NCBI RefSeq assembly: GCF_001544615.1
Contig: NZ_FCNV02000002.1
Location: forward strand, 434,001-498,000
Direction: 5' to 3'
DNA: 64,000 nucleotides
DNA from: Caballeronia concitans
GTDB lineage: Bacteria; Pseudomonadota; Gammaproteobacteria; Burkholderiales; Burkholderiaceae
This document shows, in pieces, positions 35,783-45,160 of this stretch. Numbering within the stretch: position 1 is the stretch's first letter; each line of letters opens with the position of its first letter. The position numbers and the translations under genes are program-made. Under the pieces are notes generated by a model, which had not been told where the DNA came from, ran no database searches, and was given only the letters and a program-made list of their open reading frames with translations.

Positions 35783-36724
35783 TCAGTCGTAAAGCACCGC
35801 CGCGATCTTCGGGTCGTTCATGTTGCTCTTGTCGTACCAGTAGAAGCCGGTATCGACCTTCTTCGGCAGCTTCTCGCCCTTGAGCGCCTTCACTGCCGAA
35901 TCCACCACGCACTTGCCGATGCCGATAGGATTTTGCGTGATCGCGCCCGCCATCAGCCCGGAGCTGATGTCCGCCTTTTGTTCCTTTCCGGAGTCATAGC
36001 CGATCAGCACGAGCTTCTTGCCCGATTCCTTCACGCCGATGGCCGCGCCCTCGGCGGACCCTTCGTTCGCGCCGAAGATGCCCTTGATGTTCGGATTGCC
36101 CTGGATCATCGCCTTCGCGATCTCGGCGGATTTCAGATGATCGCCGCCACCGTACTGCACCGACACGATCTTGATGTTCGGATGCTTCGCCTTCATCTCG
36201 TTGAGGAAGCCGTCGCGACGGTCGATGCCCGTGCGGCTCGTCTGGTCGTGAACGATCACGCCCACTTCGCCCGCATTGCCGATGGCGTCGGCCATCTTGT
36301 CGGCGGCGAGCGCGGCGGCGGCGAGATTGTCGGTCGCGCACGTGGTGAGCGGAATGTCGCCGTCCACGCCCGAGTCGAACGCGATGATCGGGATCTTGTT
36401 GTTCTGCGCGCGCTTGAGCAGCGGAATGGCGGCCTTGCTGTCGAGCGCGGCGATGCCGATGGCTTGCGGCTTCTTCGCGAGCGCGGCGGAAAGCATGTCG
36501 ATCTGCTTGTCGACCATCGCCTCCGTTTCAGGCCCTTCGAAGCTGATCTTGACCTTCTGTTCCTTCGCGGCCTGTTCCGCGCCGGACTTCACGGCCTGCC
36601 AGAACTGATGCTGGAAGCCCTTCGAAATAAGCGGAATGTAGGGTTCGTCCGCGTAGGCAGTGCTCGTCGCGGTGGCGATCGCGCTCAAACCAATCAGGAC
36701 ACCGATGATTCTTCTTTTGAACAT
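35783..36724 (-). CDS. Sugar ABC transporter substrate-binding protein (RbsB-like)
   Basis: A 313-aa periplasmic protein. Signal MFKRRIIGVLIGLSAIATATSTAYA. Motifs IPLISKGFQHQFWQAVKSGAE, IPIIAFDSGVDGD, GVIVHDQTSRTGIDRRDGF and KGIFGANEGSAEGAAIGVKE fit the ribose-binding family. A strong GGAGGAG site precedes it. It is the last gene in the GntR-led operon and probably binds L-fucose or a related deoxysugar, inferred from the neighbouring fuconate dehydratase. Confidence 0.9.
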   Translation of the reverse strand: MFKRRIIGVLIGLSAIATATSTAYADEPYIPLISKGFQHQFWQAVKSGAEQAAKEQKVKISFEGPETEAMVDKQIDMLSAALAKKPQAIGIAALDSKAAIPLLKRAQNNKIPIIAFDSGVDGDIPLTTCATDNLAAAALAADKMADAIGNAGEVGVIVHDQTSRTGIDRRDGFLNEMKAKHPNIKIVSVQYGGGDHLKSAEIAKAMIQGNPNIKGIFGANEGSAEGAAIGVKESGKKLVLIGYDSGKEQKADISSGLMAGAITQNPIGIGKCVVDSAVKALKGEKLPKKVDTGFYWYDKSNMNDPKIAAVLYD

Positions 36725-36814
36725 AATGGATCTCCTCCAGAGGTAGGCTATCGGTTTCGACTCTTTGCACGAGTCTCGTTGTGCTCCTGTCTGATGCTTT
36801 TCTTCAGCGCTTCT

Positions 36815-37849
36815 TCAACGCTTCTTGCGCCGCAGAATGTCCGCGTACACCGCGAGAATGATGATGAGGCCCGTCACGACGATCTGCCATTCCTGCGCGA
36901 CCGACATGATGCGCAGGCCATTGGTCAGCACGCTCATGATGAATGCGCCGATGATCGTGCCGAGGATCGTTCCCGCGCCGCCGCTCAGCGACGTTCCGCC
37001 GATGACCACCGCCGCGATCGCATCGAGTTCATAGCCTTGTCCGAGCGCGGGCTGCGCGGAGTTGAGGCGCGACGCGATCAGAAGACCCGCGATGCCGCAG
37101 ATCGCGCCGCCGAGACCGTAGATCGCGATCTTCCAGCGGTCCACGTTCACGCCCGAGAGCCGCACCGCTTCCTCGTTGCTGCCGAGCGCGAACGTGTAGC
37201 GACCGAGCGCGGTGCGATTGAGCGTCACCGAACTCACGATGGCGATGACGAACAGAATGAGCACGGCGTTCGGAATCGGCACGCTCGGAAAGAAGTAGCC
37301 GATCAGCGAGTCCTGCGAAATCATGTAGAAGTTCTCGGTGTCGGTGAAGTAGATCGGCTTGTTGGCGGAGACGACGAGCGAGAGTCCCTTCAGCAGCATC
37401 ATCATGCCGAGCGTCGCGATGAACGGCGGAATCTTCATCTTCGCCGTCAGCGTGCCGGAAATGGTGCCGCACAACGCGCCCGTGCCGATGGCCGCGACGA
37501 TGCCGAGCCACATCGGCAAATGCCAGTAGGTGAGAAAGACGCCGCAGATCACGGCGGTGAAGGTCATGAGCGTGCCCACCGACAAGTCGATGCCGCCCGT
37601 GATGATGACGAACGTGGACGCAATGGCGAGCACGCCGTTGACCGCCGTCGCCTGCAGAATGCCGAGGATGTTGTCCATCTGCATGAACGCGGGCGAAGCG
37701 AAGCTGAAGAACACGAGCAGCAGGATAAGGCTCGCGAACGCAAGCAGCTTTTGCAGCGCGGTCGGCGTGAAGACGCGGGCACGCAGGCCGCTCGCGCGTC
37801 GCTGGCCCGCGAGCGCGGCGCTATCGGAAGGCTGGGATGGCTGGTTCAT
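36815..37849 (-). CDS. Sugar ABC transporter permease (RbsC family)
   Basis: A 344-aa permease. FVIITGGIDLSVGTLMTFTA and IAAVVIGGTSLSGGAGTILGTIIGAFIMSVLTNG are the family signatures. The start at 37849 follows GAGGACC. The only permease in this operon, it presumably acts as a homodimer. Confidence 0.92.
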   Translation of the reverse strand: MNQPSQPSDSAALAGQRRASGLRARVFTPTALQKLLAFASLILLLVFFSFASPAFMQMDNILGILQATAVNGVLAIASTFVIITGGIDLSVGTLMTFTAVICGVFLTYWHLPMWLGIVAAIGTGALCGTISGTLTAKMKIPPFIATLGMMMLLKGLSLVVSANKPIYFTDTENFYMISQDSLIGYFFPSVPIPNAVLILFVIAIVSSVTLNRTALGRYTFALGSNEEAVRLSGVNVDRWKIAIYGLGGAICGIAGLLIASRLNSAQPALGQGYELDAIAAVVIGGTSLSGGAGTILGTIIGAFIMSVLTNGLRIMSVAQEWQIVVTGLIIILAVYADILRRKKR

Positions 37850-37865
37850 GGTCGGTCCTCGCGGC

Positions 37866-39377
37866 TCATGCCGCTTGCAGGGTGGGACGCCGCGTCGCAA
37901 GCTGCATGATGCGCTCTTGCGTCGCTTCGCTCGCGGAAAGCTCGCCGGTAATGCGCCCTTCGCACATCACGACAATGCGGTCGCTCATGCGCAGAATCTC
38001 CGGCAGTTCGGACGAAATCATCACGATGGCCTTGCCCTGCCCGGCGAGCGCGCGCAATAGCCGATAGATCTCGCTCTTCGCGCCGACATCGATGCCGCGT
38101 GTGGGTTCATCGAAGAAGAGCACGTCGCAATCGCGCTCCAGCCACTTCGCGATGACGATCTTCTGTTGATTGCCGCCCGAAAGCAGACGCACCGGCTGCG
38201 TGGGCGACGGCGTGCGTATCGCGAGCAGGCTGATGAAGTGCGATGCGGACTTGCGGATACGCATGCGCCGAAGGAACATGCCCGCCCACAGAAACCTGCC
38301 GAGATTCGACATGACGATGTTCGACTCGACATCCATGCCTGTGGCAAGCCCGAAGCGCTTGCGGTCTTCCGACAGATAGCCGATGCCGCGCGCCACCGCA
38401 TCGCTCGGCTGTTTGATATGCGCCTTCGCACCCTTCACGATGATCTCGCCGGACTCGATCGGGTCCGCGCCGAACACCGCGCGCGCAACTTCGGTGCGGC
38501 CCGCGCCCATGAGGCCCGCGAAGCCGAGAATCTCGCCCTTGCGCAGCGTGAAGCTCACATCGCGCACGAGCGGCCCCGCGTTGAGATGCCTCACGTCGAG
38601 CGCGACATCGCCCTGTTCCGAGCCGCCCAGGAACGACGTCAGGTCCGTGAGCGTGCGGCCCACCATCATGCCGATGATCGTGTCCACGCTCGTCTCGCGC
38701 GTGCTCACGGTCGCGACATATTCGCCGTCGCGCAGCACGGTCACGCGGTCCGATATCTGTTCGAGCTCGTCCATCTTGTGCGAGATATAGACGATGCCCA
38801 CGCCCCGGTCGCGCAGCTGGCGAATGATGCGAAACAGCTCGGCGATCTCGGCGTCGTTGAGCGCGGACGTGGGCTCGTCCATGATCAGCACGCGCGAATC
38901 GAAGGACAAGGCCTTCGCGATCTCCACCATCTGCTGGCTCGCGACGGTGAGCGTGCCGACGATCGTGCGCGGATCGAGGTTCACGTGCATGCGCGAAAGG
39001 ATGTCGCGCGCGGCTTCGTTGAGCTTGTCTTCGTCGAGCAGGAGGCCCATGAACTTGCGCGGCTCGCGTCCGATGAAGATGTTCTGCGCGACGGTCAGAT
39101 GATTCATCAGATGCAGTTCCTGATGAATGATGCCGATGCCGAGCGCCTGCGCCTCGCGCGGACTCGTGAATTCGACCGGCTGGCCGTCCACGAACATGTC
39201 GCCGGAATCGCGACTGTAGACGCCCGCGAGTATCTTCATCAGCGTGGATTTGCCCGCGCCGTTCTCGCCCATCAGCGCATGGATTTCGCCCGGCATGAGG
39301 TCGAACTTCACTTCATGCAGCGCGCGCACGCCTGGAAAACGCTTGCTGAGCTTGTCGACGGAAATGAGCGGAGTCAT
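37866..39377 (-). CDS. Sugar ABC transporter ATP-binding protein (RbsA/XylG type)
   Basis: A 503-aa two-domain ATPase. First domain: Walker [10 protein letters not shown], Walker [11 protein letters not shown], and a degenerate signature [14 protein letters not shown]. Second domain: [19 protein letters not shown] and [18 protein letters not shown], with Walker A degraded (GLMGAGRTE). It lies 56 bases downstream of the GntR gene and 16 bases upstream of the permease. Confidence 0.93.
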   Translation of the reverse strand: MTPLISVDKLSKRFPGVRALHEVKFDLMPGEIHALMGENGAGKSTLMKILAGVYSRDSGDMFVDGQPVEFTSPREAQALGIGIIHQELHLMNHLTVAQNIFIGREPRKFMGLLLDEDKLNEAARDILSRMHVNLDPRTIVGTLTVASQQMVEIAKALSFDSRVLIMDEPTSALNDAEIAELFRIIRQLRDRGVGIVYISHKMDELEQISDRVTVLRDGEYVATVSTRETSVDTIIGMMVGRTLTDLTSFLGGSEQGDVALDVRHLNAGPLVRDVSFTLRKGEILGFAGLMGAGRTEVARAVFGADPIESGEIIVKGAKAHIKQPSDAVARGIGYLSEDRKRFGLATGMDVESNIVMSNLGRFLWAGMFLRRMRIRKSASHFISLLAIRTPSPTQPVRLLSGGNQQKIVIAKWLERDCDVLFFDEPTRGIDVGAKSEIYRLLRALAGQGKAIVMISSELPEILRMSDRIVVMCEGRITGELSASEATQERIMQLATRRPTLQAA

Positions 39378-39433
39378 GGAGTCCCGTGTCGTGTGGTTCG
39401 ATCATGCTTGCCGATACCGCTGAACATCCACTG

Positions 39434-40282
39434 CTACTGCTCGAAGAGATCCGGTCTCTTTCCGGCCGAGCGATGCAACTCCGCCACCACTTGATCGAGA
39501 TGATCGTGCATGGCTTTGGCGGCGGCATCGGCTTCGCCCTTTCGTATCGCTTCGAAGATGTGTTCGTGCTCCGCGAGCGTATGCACGAGGCGCTCCGGAC
39601 TCGCGAGAAGCTGCCGCGCACGGTCCAGCGCATTGCGCGATACCGCGACGATCTCCTTCACACGCGGCAACGCGATCGCGTCGAGCAGAATCTCGTGGAA
39701 CGCGAGGTCCAATGCATGAAACGCAAGACGTTCACCGTTCGCGACCGCCGCGCGCTGCTGCTCCAGATTGCCGGCCAATGCGTCGAGCGTGGCGGGCGTG
39801 AGATTCAGCGCCACGCCGCGCACCGTTTCGACTTCCAGCGCGCTGCGGATGAAGAGATGCTGATGAATGTCGCGCAACGCGATGGGCTTCACGCGCGTGC
39901 CGCGCTGCGGCAAGACTTCGACGAGACCCGCGTGCTCCAGTCTCGCCAACGCGGCGGTGACAGGAAAACGCGATACGCCCATGCGCTCGCAGACTGCTAT
40001 CTTGTCGATCATCATTCCCGGTTCGAGCGCCAACGTGACGATAGCTTCGCGCAATGCCTCTTCGACCGCATCGGTCAGACTGCCCCGCTGTGCGCTGCCT
40101 ACTTTGTGCAGTGCATCATACGGAGTACTGATAGTCGTCGTATCGGACGAAGTGCTCACGGCAGGCTTGATTTCCGATGAAGATGCTAGCATGCTAGAAA
40201 GCAGATTCGATGTTGTCAACGCGTGCAAATGCGTAGCCAATAGTTGAGACGCACGGCGACGTTGAAGCTCACTGGTGTTCAT
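39434..40282 (-). CDS. GntR-family regulator (FadR/FCD subgroup)
   Basis: Up to 282 aa. The winged helix (SLTDAVEEALREAIVTLALEPGMMIDKIAVCERMGVSRFPV) begins only around residue 68. The FCD effector domain follows, with metal-site residues in FIRSALEVETVRG, DLAFHEILL and EHEHIFEAI. The 65-residue N-terminal extension is Ser/Thr-rich and looks non-conserved, so the real start may be further in (ATG at 40192 is one choice). No candidate has a clear ribosome site. It probably represses the ABC operon and the divergent fucD in the absence of a sugar acid. Confidence 0.85.
   Translation of the reverse strand: MNTSELQRRRASQLLATHLHALTTSNLLSSMLASSSEIKPAVSTSSDTTTISTPYDALHKVGSAQRGSLTDAVEEALREAIVTLALEPGMMIDKIAVCERMGVSRFPVTAALARLEHAGLVEVLPQRGTRVKPIALRDIHQHLFIRSALEVETVRGVALNLTPATLDALAGNLEQQRAAVANGERLAFHALDLAFHEILLDAIALPRVKEIVAVSRNALDRARQLLASPERLVHTLAEHEHIFEAIRKGEADAAAKAMHDHLDQVVAELHRSAGKRPDLFEQ
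40186..40197. promoter_or_regulatory. Candidate operator palindrome
   Basis: Perfect 12-bp palindrome CTAGCATGCTAG. It falls inside the doubtful N-terminal extension of the GntR gene, and would lie in the divergent promoter region if the gene starts later. Confidence 0.35.
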
Positions 40283-40332
40283 TGGTATTTACCCGCAGAC
40301 CGAAGTCGATCCCATCGCCCGGAGACCTTCTG

Positions 40333-41631
40333 ATGACCACGATCACCAACCTGTCCGTTCGGGACATTCGCTTTCCCACCTCGCGTTCGCTCGATGGCTC
40401 GGACGCCATGAACGCCGCGCCGGATTACTCGGCCACTTACGTCACACTCGAAACGGATTCATCGGCCGGACTCACGGGCCACGGCCTCACGTTCACCATC
40501 GGACGCGGCAACGAGATATGCGTCGCTGCCGTGCAGGCGCTCAAGCCGCTCATCGTCGGCAAGACGCTCGAGGACATCACCGCGAACATGGGCGCGTTCT
40601 GGCGCGCGTTCACGTCGGACAGTCAATTGCGCTGGATCGGTCCGGACAAGGGCGCCATTCATCTCGCGACGGCCGCGGTCGTCAATGCGGTATGGGACTT
40701 GTGGGCGAAGGCGCAAGGCAAGCCGGTGTGGAAGCTGCTCGTCGACATGACGCCCGAAGAGCTCGTGCGCTGTCTGGACTTCCGTTACGTGACGGACGCC
40801 ATCACGCCGTATGAAGCCATCGCCATTCTGAATCGCCATGCGAAGACGCGCGGCGATCGCGAGAAGGAAATGCTCGAGCGCGGCTATCCGGCCTACACGA
40901 CATCGGCGGGCTGGCTCGGTTACGACGACGAGAAGATTCGCCGCCTCGCGCGTGAAGGCGTGGCGCAGGGCTGGACGCATTTCAAGCAGAAGGTCGGCGG
41001 CGATCTCGAAGAAGACGTGCGGCGCGCGCGCATTCTGCGCGAAGAGATCGGCGCGGACGCGAAGCTGATGATGGATGCCAACCAGGTTTGGGAGGTCGAT
41101 GAAGCCGTGGCCAACATGCGGCGTCTTGCGGAGTTCGATCCGTGGTGGATCGAAGAACCCACGAGCCCCGACGACATACTCGGTCACGCCGCCATTCGGC
41201 AACGGCTCGGTTCCATCGGCGTGGCGACGGGCGAGCATTGCCAGAACCGTGTGATGTTCAAGCAACTGCTGCAAGCTGAGGCCATCGACTTCTGTCAGAT
41301 CGACAGTTGCCGTCTCGGCGGCCTGAATGAAGTGCTCGTGGTGCTGCTCATGGCCGCGAAGTTCGGCGTGCCGGTGTGTCCGCACGCGGGCGGCGTCGGA
41401 TTATGCGAGTACGTGCAGCATCTTTCACTCTTCGATTACATCTGCGTGTCGGGATCGCTCGACAATCGCGTGCTCGAATATGTCGATCACCTGCACGAGC
41501 ATTTCATCGATCCCGTCGTCATCCGCAACGGGCGATACATGCCGCCGCAGCAGCCGGGCTATAGCATCGAAATGAAAGCGGCCTCGCTCGACAAGCATGT
41601 GTTTCCTGACGGCGAGGCCTGGCGCACTTAA
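40333..41631 (+). CDS. fucD: L-fuconate dehydratase
   Basis: A 432-aa enolase-superfamily enzyme converting L-fuconate to 2-keto-3-deoxy-L-fuconate. Counting from the ATG after GGAGACC, the catalytic set falls at K218-x-K220 (HFKQKVGGD), metal ligands D248 (MMDANQVW), E274 (WIEEPTSPDD) and E301 (ATGEHCQNR), and H351 (CPHAGGVGLCEYVQHL). These are the positions I recall for Xanthomonas FucD. The N-terminal specificity loop (RSLDGSDAMNAAPDYS) also fits. Neighbours (sugar ABC, FCD regulator, SDR) make a non-phosphorylative L-fucose pathway likely. Confidence 0.93.
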   Translation: MTTITNLSVRDIRFPTSRSLDGSDAMNAAPDYSATYVTLETDSSAGLTGHGLTFTIGRGNEICVAAVQALKPLIVGKTLEDITANMGAFWRAFTSDSQLRWIGPDKGAIHLATAAVVNAVWDLWAKAQGKPVWKLLVDMTPEELVRCLDFRYVTDAITPYEAIAILNRHAKTRGDREKEMLERGYPAYTTSAGWLGYDDEKIRRLAREGVAQGWTHFKQKVGGDLEEDVRRARILREEIGADAKLMMDANQVWEVDEAVANMRRLAEFDPWWIEEPTSPDDILGHAAIRQRLGSIGVATGEHCQNRVMFKQLLQAEAIDFCQIDSCRLGGLNEVLVVLLMAAKFGVPVCPHAGGVGLCEYVQHLSLFDYICVSGSLDNRVLEYVDHLHEHFIDPVVIRNGRYMPPQQPGYSIEMKAASLDKHVFPDGEAWRT

Positions 41632-41634
41632 ATA

Positions 41635-41663
41635 CATGCCCGGCCTTTCGCAGGCCGGGCATG
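41635..41663. terminator. Bidirectional terminator hairpin
   Basis: Perfect 12-bp stem CATGCCCGGCCT / AGGCCGGGCATG with a TTCGC loop, between convergent fucD and SDR genes. Confidence 0.85.
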
Positions 41664-41677
41664 CTTTCGATCGCCGA

Positions 41678-42424
41678 TCAGCGAAGGCCGCCGCTTGCAA
41701 TGAGGCTTTCGCCGGTCAGCCAGCGCGCATCGTCCGATGCGAGGAACACCGCGACCGCCGCGATGTCGTCCGGCTGGCCAAGGCGGCCGAGCGGCGTTTG
41801 CGCCACGATGCCCTTCTCCATGTCCGACCCGATAATGCCTGCGGTGTTGGTGCCTTCGGTCACGACCATGCCGGGATTGATGGAATTCACGCGGATCTGC
41901 TTCGGTCCGAGTTCGCGTGCGAGCGCACCGGTGATGGCATCGACCGCGCCCTTCGTGCCGCTATAGACAGCAGACGCCGCCGGCGTGATGCGGCTCACGA
42001 CCGAACTCACGTTGATGATGCTCGCGCCTGCGCCGAGATGCTTCGCGGCGGCTTGCGTCACGAGCAGCACGCCGAGCACGTTCACATTGAACTGCTTATG
42101 GAAATGCTCTTCGGTGATCTCTTCGATGGTGCCGAACTCATAGATACCCGAGTTGTTCACGACGATATCGAGCCGTCCATACGTTTCGACCGCCGCGTTC
42201 ACGATGCCTTGCGCATCCGCCGCTTTCGATACATCGCCGCCTACTGCAACCGCCTTGCCGTTGGCTGCGGTGATATCGGCGACGACGGCATCCGCGCCGG
42301 CCCGGCTGCTCGAATAGTTCACGACGACCGAAGCGCCTTCTGCTGCGAGCGCTTTGGCGATAGCAGCGCCGATACCCTTCGACGCACCCGTGACGACAGC
42401 GACCTTACCTGCGAGCTTGCTCAT
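41678..42424 (-). CDS. Short-chain dehydrogenase/reductase (SDR)
   Basis: A 248-aa SDR: VTGASKGIGAAIAKAL, NYSSSRAGAD (NADP-type), NNSGIYE, catalytic Ser INVSSVVS, Tyr/Lys VYSGTKGA, and C-terminal GESLIASGGLR. It resembles the versatile glucose-dehydrogenase/oxoacyl-reductase group, so substrate is uncertain. It begins after AAGGAAATC. Convergence with fucD is compatible with a sugar role but does not prove it. Confidence 0.85.
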   Translation of the reverse strand: MSKLAGKVAVVTGASKGIGAAIAKALAAEGASVVVNYSSSRAGADAVVADITAANGKAVAVGGDVSKAADAQGIVNAAVETYGRLDIVVNNSGIYEFGTIEEITEEHFHKQFNVNVLGVLLVTQAAAKHLGAGASIINVSSVVSRITPAASAVYSGTKGAVDAITGALARELGPKQIRVNSINPGMVVTEGTNTAGIIGSDMEKGIVAQTPLGRLGQPDDIAAVAVFLASDDARWLTGESLIASGGLR

Positions 42425-42580
42425 GATGATTTCCTTTGAGATGGTTTGCGGCGGTTCATCCATCGAACCGAACTGCTAAGTGCAAATGTAGACAGGTCGT
42501 CGAACGCGATAAAGCGCCTCGAAACGAATTGACTGGCGGGAAATCACGAACAATCGCTCTGGATTAGTCGACTCGCGAAC

Positions 42581-43579
42581 TCATGAAGCATTGACTGAAC
42601 GCGACGACATGCGTCCCACGCGCTTCGCTTTCGTGCGTGCGCCGTCGTTGCCGCTGGCGACGAGTCCGGGCGACGCGAACGTCTCCACGAGCTGCTCACG
42701 CAACCACATGTGTGCAGGCGATGTTTCATTGCGCTGATGCCAGAAGAGACTGATCACGCGATCAGGCGCTTCGAGCGGCGCGCGAACGCTCACGAGTTCG
42801 CCCTTCGGCGCAATGCGCTTGCATAGATCGCTCGGCAATACGCCGATGAGATCGCTCGCGCGGATCATGTCGCATGCGACCGTGTAGTGATTCACCGTCG
42901 CGACCAGATTGCGCTTCAGTCCACGGGATGCGAGGAAGCTGTCGAACGAAGGCTGCGTCTGCCCTGCGAGACTCACATCGACATGACGTGCATTGAGAAA
43001 GCGCCGCGTGGTCAGTTTGCCCGTCGCGGCAAGCGGATGATCGCGGCGCATCACGCAGCCGTACTCGACGGGCCACAAGGAGAGCGAACGGATATGCGAC
43101 GGCGGCAGCGTCTCGTTCACGTACACGCCGATCAGATAATCCACGCGATTGCCCTCGAGCAGCGCGGGCGCATCGAGCAGAATGTTCGGCACGGTCTGGA
43201 AGTGCACGCCGGGCGCGGTCTTGCTGAAGCGCGTGATGAGGCGCGGCATCACGATGCCCGCGACATAGTCGGACATCGACAGGCTGAAGTTGACTTCGGC
43301 GAGCGCGGGCAGGAACGTCTGCTCATCCAGCGCGCCACGAATGCGGCTCAGCGATTCGCCGATGGGTCCCCACAGCGCCATCGCGCGCTGCGTCGGCGTG
43401 ACGCCCGCGCCGTGACGAACGAAGAGCGGATCGCCGAAGGCCTCGCGCAAGCGGCTCAATGCGTTGCTCACCGCTGGCTGCGTGAGCGACAACTTCGTCG
43501 CCGCACGCGTGACCGCGCCTTCTGTCATCAACGCTTCGAACACCTTCAGCAGGTTGAGATCGAGAGTTCGAAAGCTCAT
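42581..43579 (-). CDS. LysR-family regulator (NodD/LeuO-like subgroup)
   Basis: A 332-aa regulator. MSFRTLDLNLLKVFEALMTEGAVTRAA and LTQPAVSNALSRLREAFGDPLFVR are the typical N-terminal helices of this LysR branch. The effector domain includes MSDYVAGIVMPRLITRF and HRVDYLIGV-type segments. It ends in a basic tail. It is divergent from the MFS gene, with 115 bases between them. Confidence 0.9.
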   Translation of the reverse strand: MSFRTLDLNLLKVFEALMTEGAVTRAATKLSLTQPAVSNALSRLREAFGDPLFVRHGAGVTPTQRAMALWGPIGESLSRIRGALDEQTFLPALAEVNFSLSMSDYVAGIVMPRLITRFSKTAPGVHFQTVPNILLDAPALLEGNRVDYLIGVYVNETLPPSHIRSLSLWPVEYGCVMRRDHPLAATGKLTTRRFLNARHVDVSLAGQTQPSFDSFLASRGLKRNLVATVNHYTVACDMIRASDLIGVLPSDLCKRIAPKGELVSVRAPLEAPDRVISLFWHQRNETSPAHMWLREQLVETFASPGLVASGNDGARTKAKRVGRMSSRSVNAS

Positions 43580-43609
43580 GGAAAGCCATTCACCGTATCA
43601 ATGTGTGGG

Positions 43610-43629
43610 ATCACGATTATAAATATGAT
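43610..43629. promoter_or_regulatory. Candidate LysR binding site
   Basis: ATCA-N12-TGAT, an AT-rich dyad of LysR (T-N11-A) form, lies between the divergent LysR and MFS genes. Confidence 0.45.
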
Positions 43630-43694
43630 TGAGGTCGGGCGGACCCTAGAATGGCGAGCTAAGTCATGTGCACCGCTCTGCTCTGGAGAATCCT

Positions 43695-45092
43695 GTGTCG
43701 AACGTATCCGCGCGCATCGAACGTCTTCCATTTGGACGCTTTCACTGGCGGCTCTTGATGATGGGCGGCTTAGGCTACGCCTTCGACGCCATGGACGCCG
43801 CCGCAGTCGCGTTCGTGTTGCCCGTGCTGCGGCACGACTGGGCGCTGACCAGCGTGCAGACCGGCGTGCTCGGCAGCGGCAATTTCATCGGCTATTTCTT
43901 CGGCGCGCTCTTCGCGGGCACGCTCGGCGATCTCATCGGCCGACGCAAGGTGATGATGTATGCGCTGCTGCTTTACAGCGTCGCTTCCGTCGTCAGCGCG
44001 ATGACGGATTCATGGCCCACGTTCCTCGCCTCGCGCATCGTCGCGGGCATGGGAACGGGCGCGGAGAGCGCGATCATCGCGCCGTATCTCGCGGAGTTCG
44101 TGGCGAAGCGCTATCGCGGCGTGTTCACGGGCGCGCTCGCGGGCTTCTTTTCGTTCGGCTTCGTGGCGGCGGCGCTGCTCGGTTATTTCATCGTGCCCGC
44201 GTTTCCCGAAGGCTGGCGCACGGTGCTCTTCATTACCGCAGTGCCCGTCGTGATGCTGTTGTGGTGGCGGCGTTCGCTGCCCGAATCGCCGCGCTGGCTC
44301 GACAGCCGCAAGCGTCGCGATGAAGCCGAACGCGTTCTCGGCGATATCGAAGCGGACTTCGCGCGTCGCGGCATCGAACTGCCGCGCGCGGAAGCCGCGA
44401 CGCCGAGCGGCCAGCCATCGGCTGAAACGGGCACACTGATCGCCAACTTCCGCGCGCTGTGGGCGGGCCGCCAGGCGCGCATCACGGTGATGACGTGGCT
44501 CATGTGGCTCTCCATCACCTTCAGCTATTACGCGTTCTTCACGTGGATTCCGGGCCTGCTCGTCCAGCACGGCATGAGCATCACGCGCAGCTTCGGCTAT
44601 TCGCTCGCGATGTACGTCGCGCAAGTGCCCGGCTACTTCAGTGCGGCATGGTTCAACGAACGCATCGGCCGGCAGGCGACGATCGCATCGTACATGTTGT
44701 GCGGCTGCGCCTGCGCGCTCGGCATGGCGTTCGCGAGCACGAACGGCCAGATCATGGTCGCGGGCATCCTCCTGTCGTTCTTCATGAACGGCACGTACGC
44801 GGGCGTCTATGCCTACACCGCCGAAGTCTTCCCGACCGCCGTACGCACGACCGGCGCGGGAACGGCATCCGCCATCGGGCGCATCGGTGCGATCGTCTCG
44901 CCGATTCTCGTCGGCTATCTCTATCCGGTGTTCGGCTTCGCGGGCGTGTTCGGCGTGACGACCGTCGTCCTGCTGCTCGGCGCGATCGCCGTCGTGGTGA
45001 TGGGTATCCCGACGCGCGGGCGCTCGCTCGAAGACATCGCGGCGGGCGAAGCATCGGGCATGACGTCCGTGACCGAAGCATCCGCGCGATGA
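43695..45092 (+). CDS. MFS transporter (sugar-porter/aromatic acid type)
   Basis: About 465 aa, 12 helices. GTG at 43695 is chosen for the GGAGAATCC ribosome site; an ATG at 43668 is possible. Loop motifs GDLIGRRKVMMYALLL (A-motif), PESPRWLDSRKRRDEAERVL and YTAEVFPTAVRTTGAG place it among metabolite:H+ symporters. It is likely controlled by the divergent LysR and probably supplies the substrate of the amidohydrolase that follows. Confidence 0.9.
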   Translation: MSNVSARIERLPFGRFHWRLLMMGGLGYAFDAMDAAAVAFVLPVLRHDWALTSVQTGVLGSGNFIGYFFGALFAGTLGDLIGRRKVMMYALLLYSVASVVSAMTDSWPTFLASRIVAGMGTGAESAIIAPYLAEFVAKRYRGVFTGALAGFFSFGFVAAALLGYFIVPAFPEGWRTVLFITAVPVVMLLWWRRSLPESPRWLDSRKRRDEAERVLGDIEADFARRGIELPRAEAATPSGQPSAETGTLIANFRALWAGRQARITVMTWLMWLSITFSYYAFFTWIPGLLVQHGMSITRSFGYSLAMYVAQVPGYFSAAWFNERIGRQATIASYMLCGCACALGMAFASTNGQIMVAGILLSFFMNGTYAGVYAYTAEVFPTAVRTTGAGTASAIGRIGAIVSPILVGYLYPVFGFAGVFGVTTVVLLLGAIAVVVMGIPTRGRSLEDIAAGEASGMTSVTEASAR

Positions 45093-45128
45093 CGCGATAA
45101 GCCACCCATCACGACGCAAAGCCATCAC

Positions 45129-45159
45129 GCCGCTGCGCACGCCCGGGCAGCGGCTTTTT
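45129..45159 (+). terminator. Intrinsic terminator abutting the amidohydrolase start
   Basis: GCCGCTGC / GCAGCGGC stem (45129-45136, 45147-45154) followed by TTTTT. The T-run ends two bases before the first possible ATG of the next gene. Confidence 0.75.
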
Positions 45160-45160
45160 C

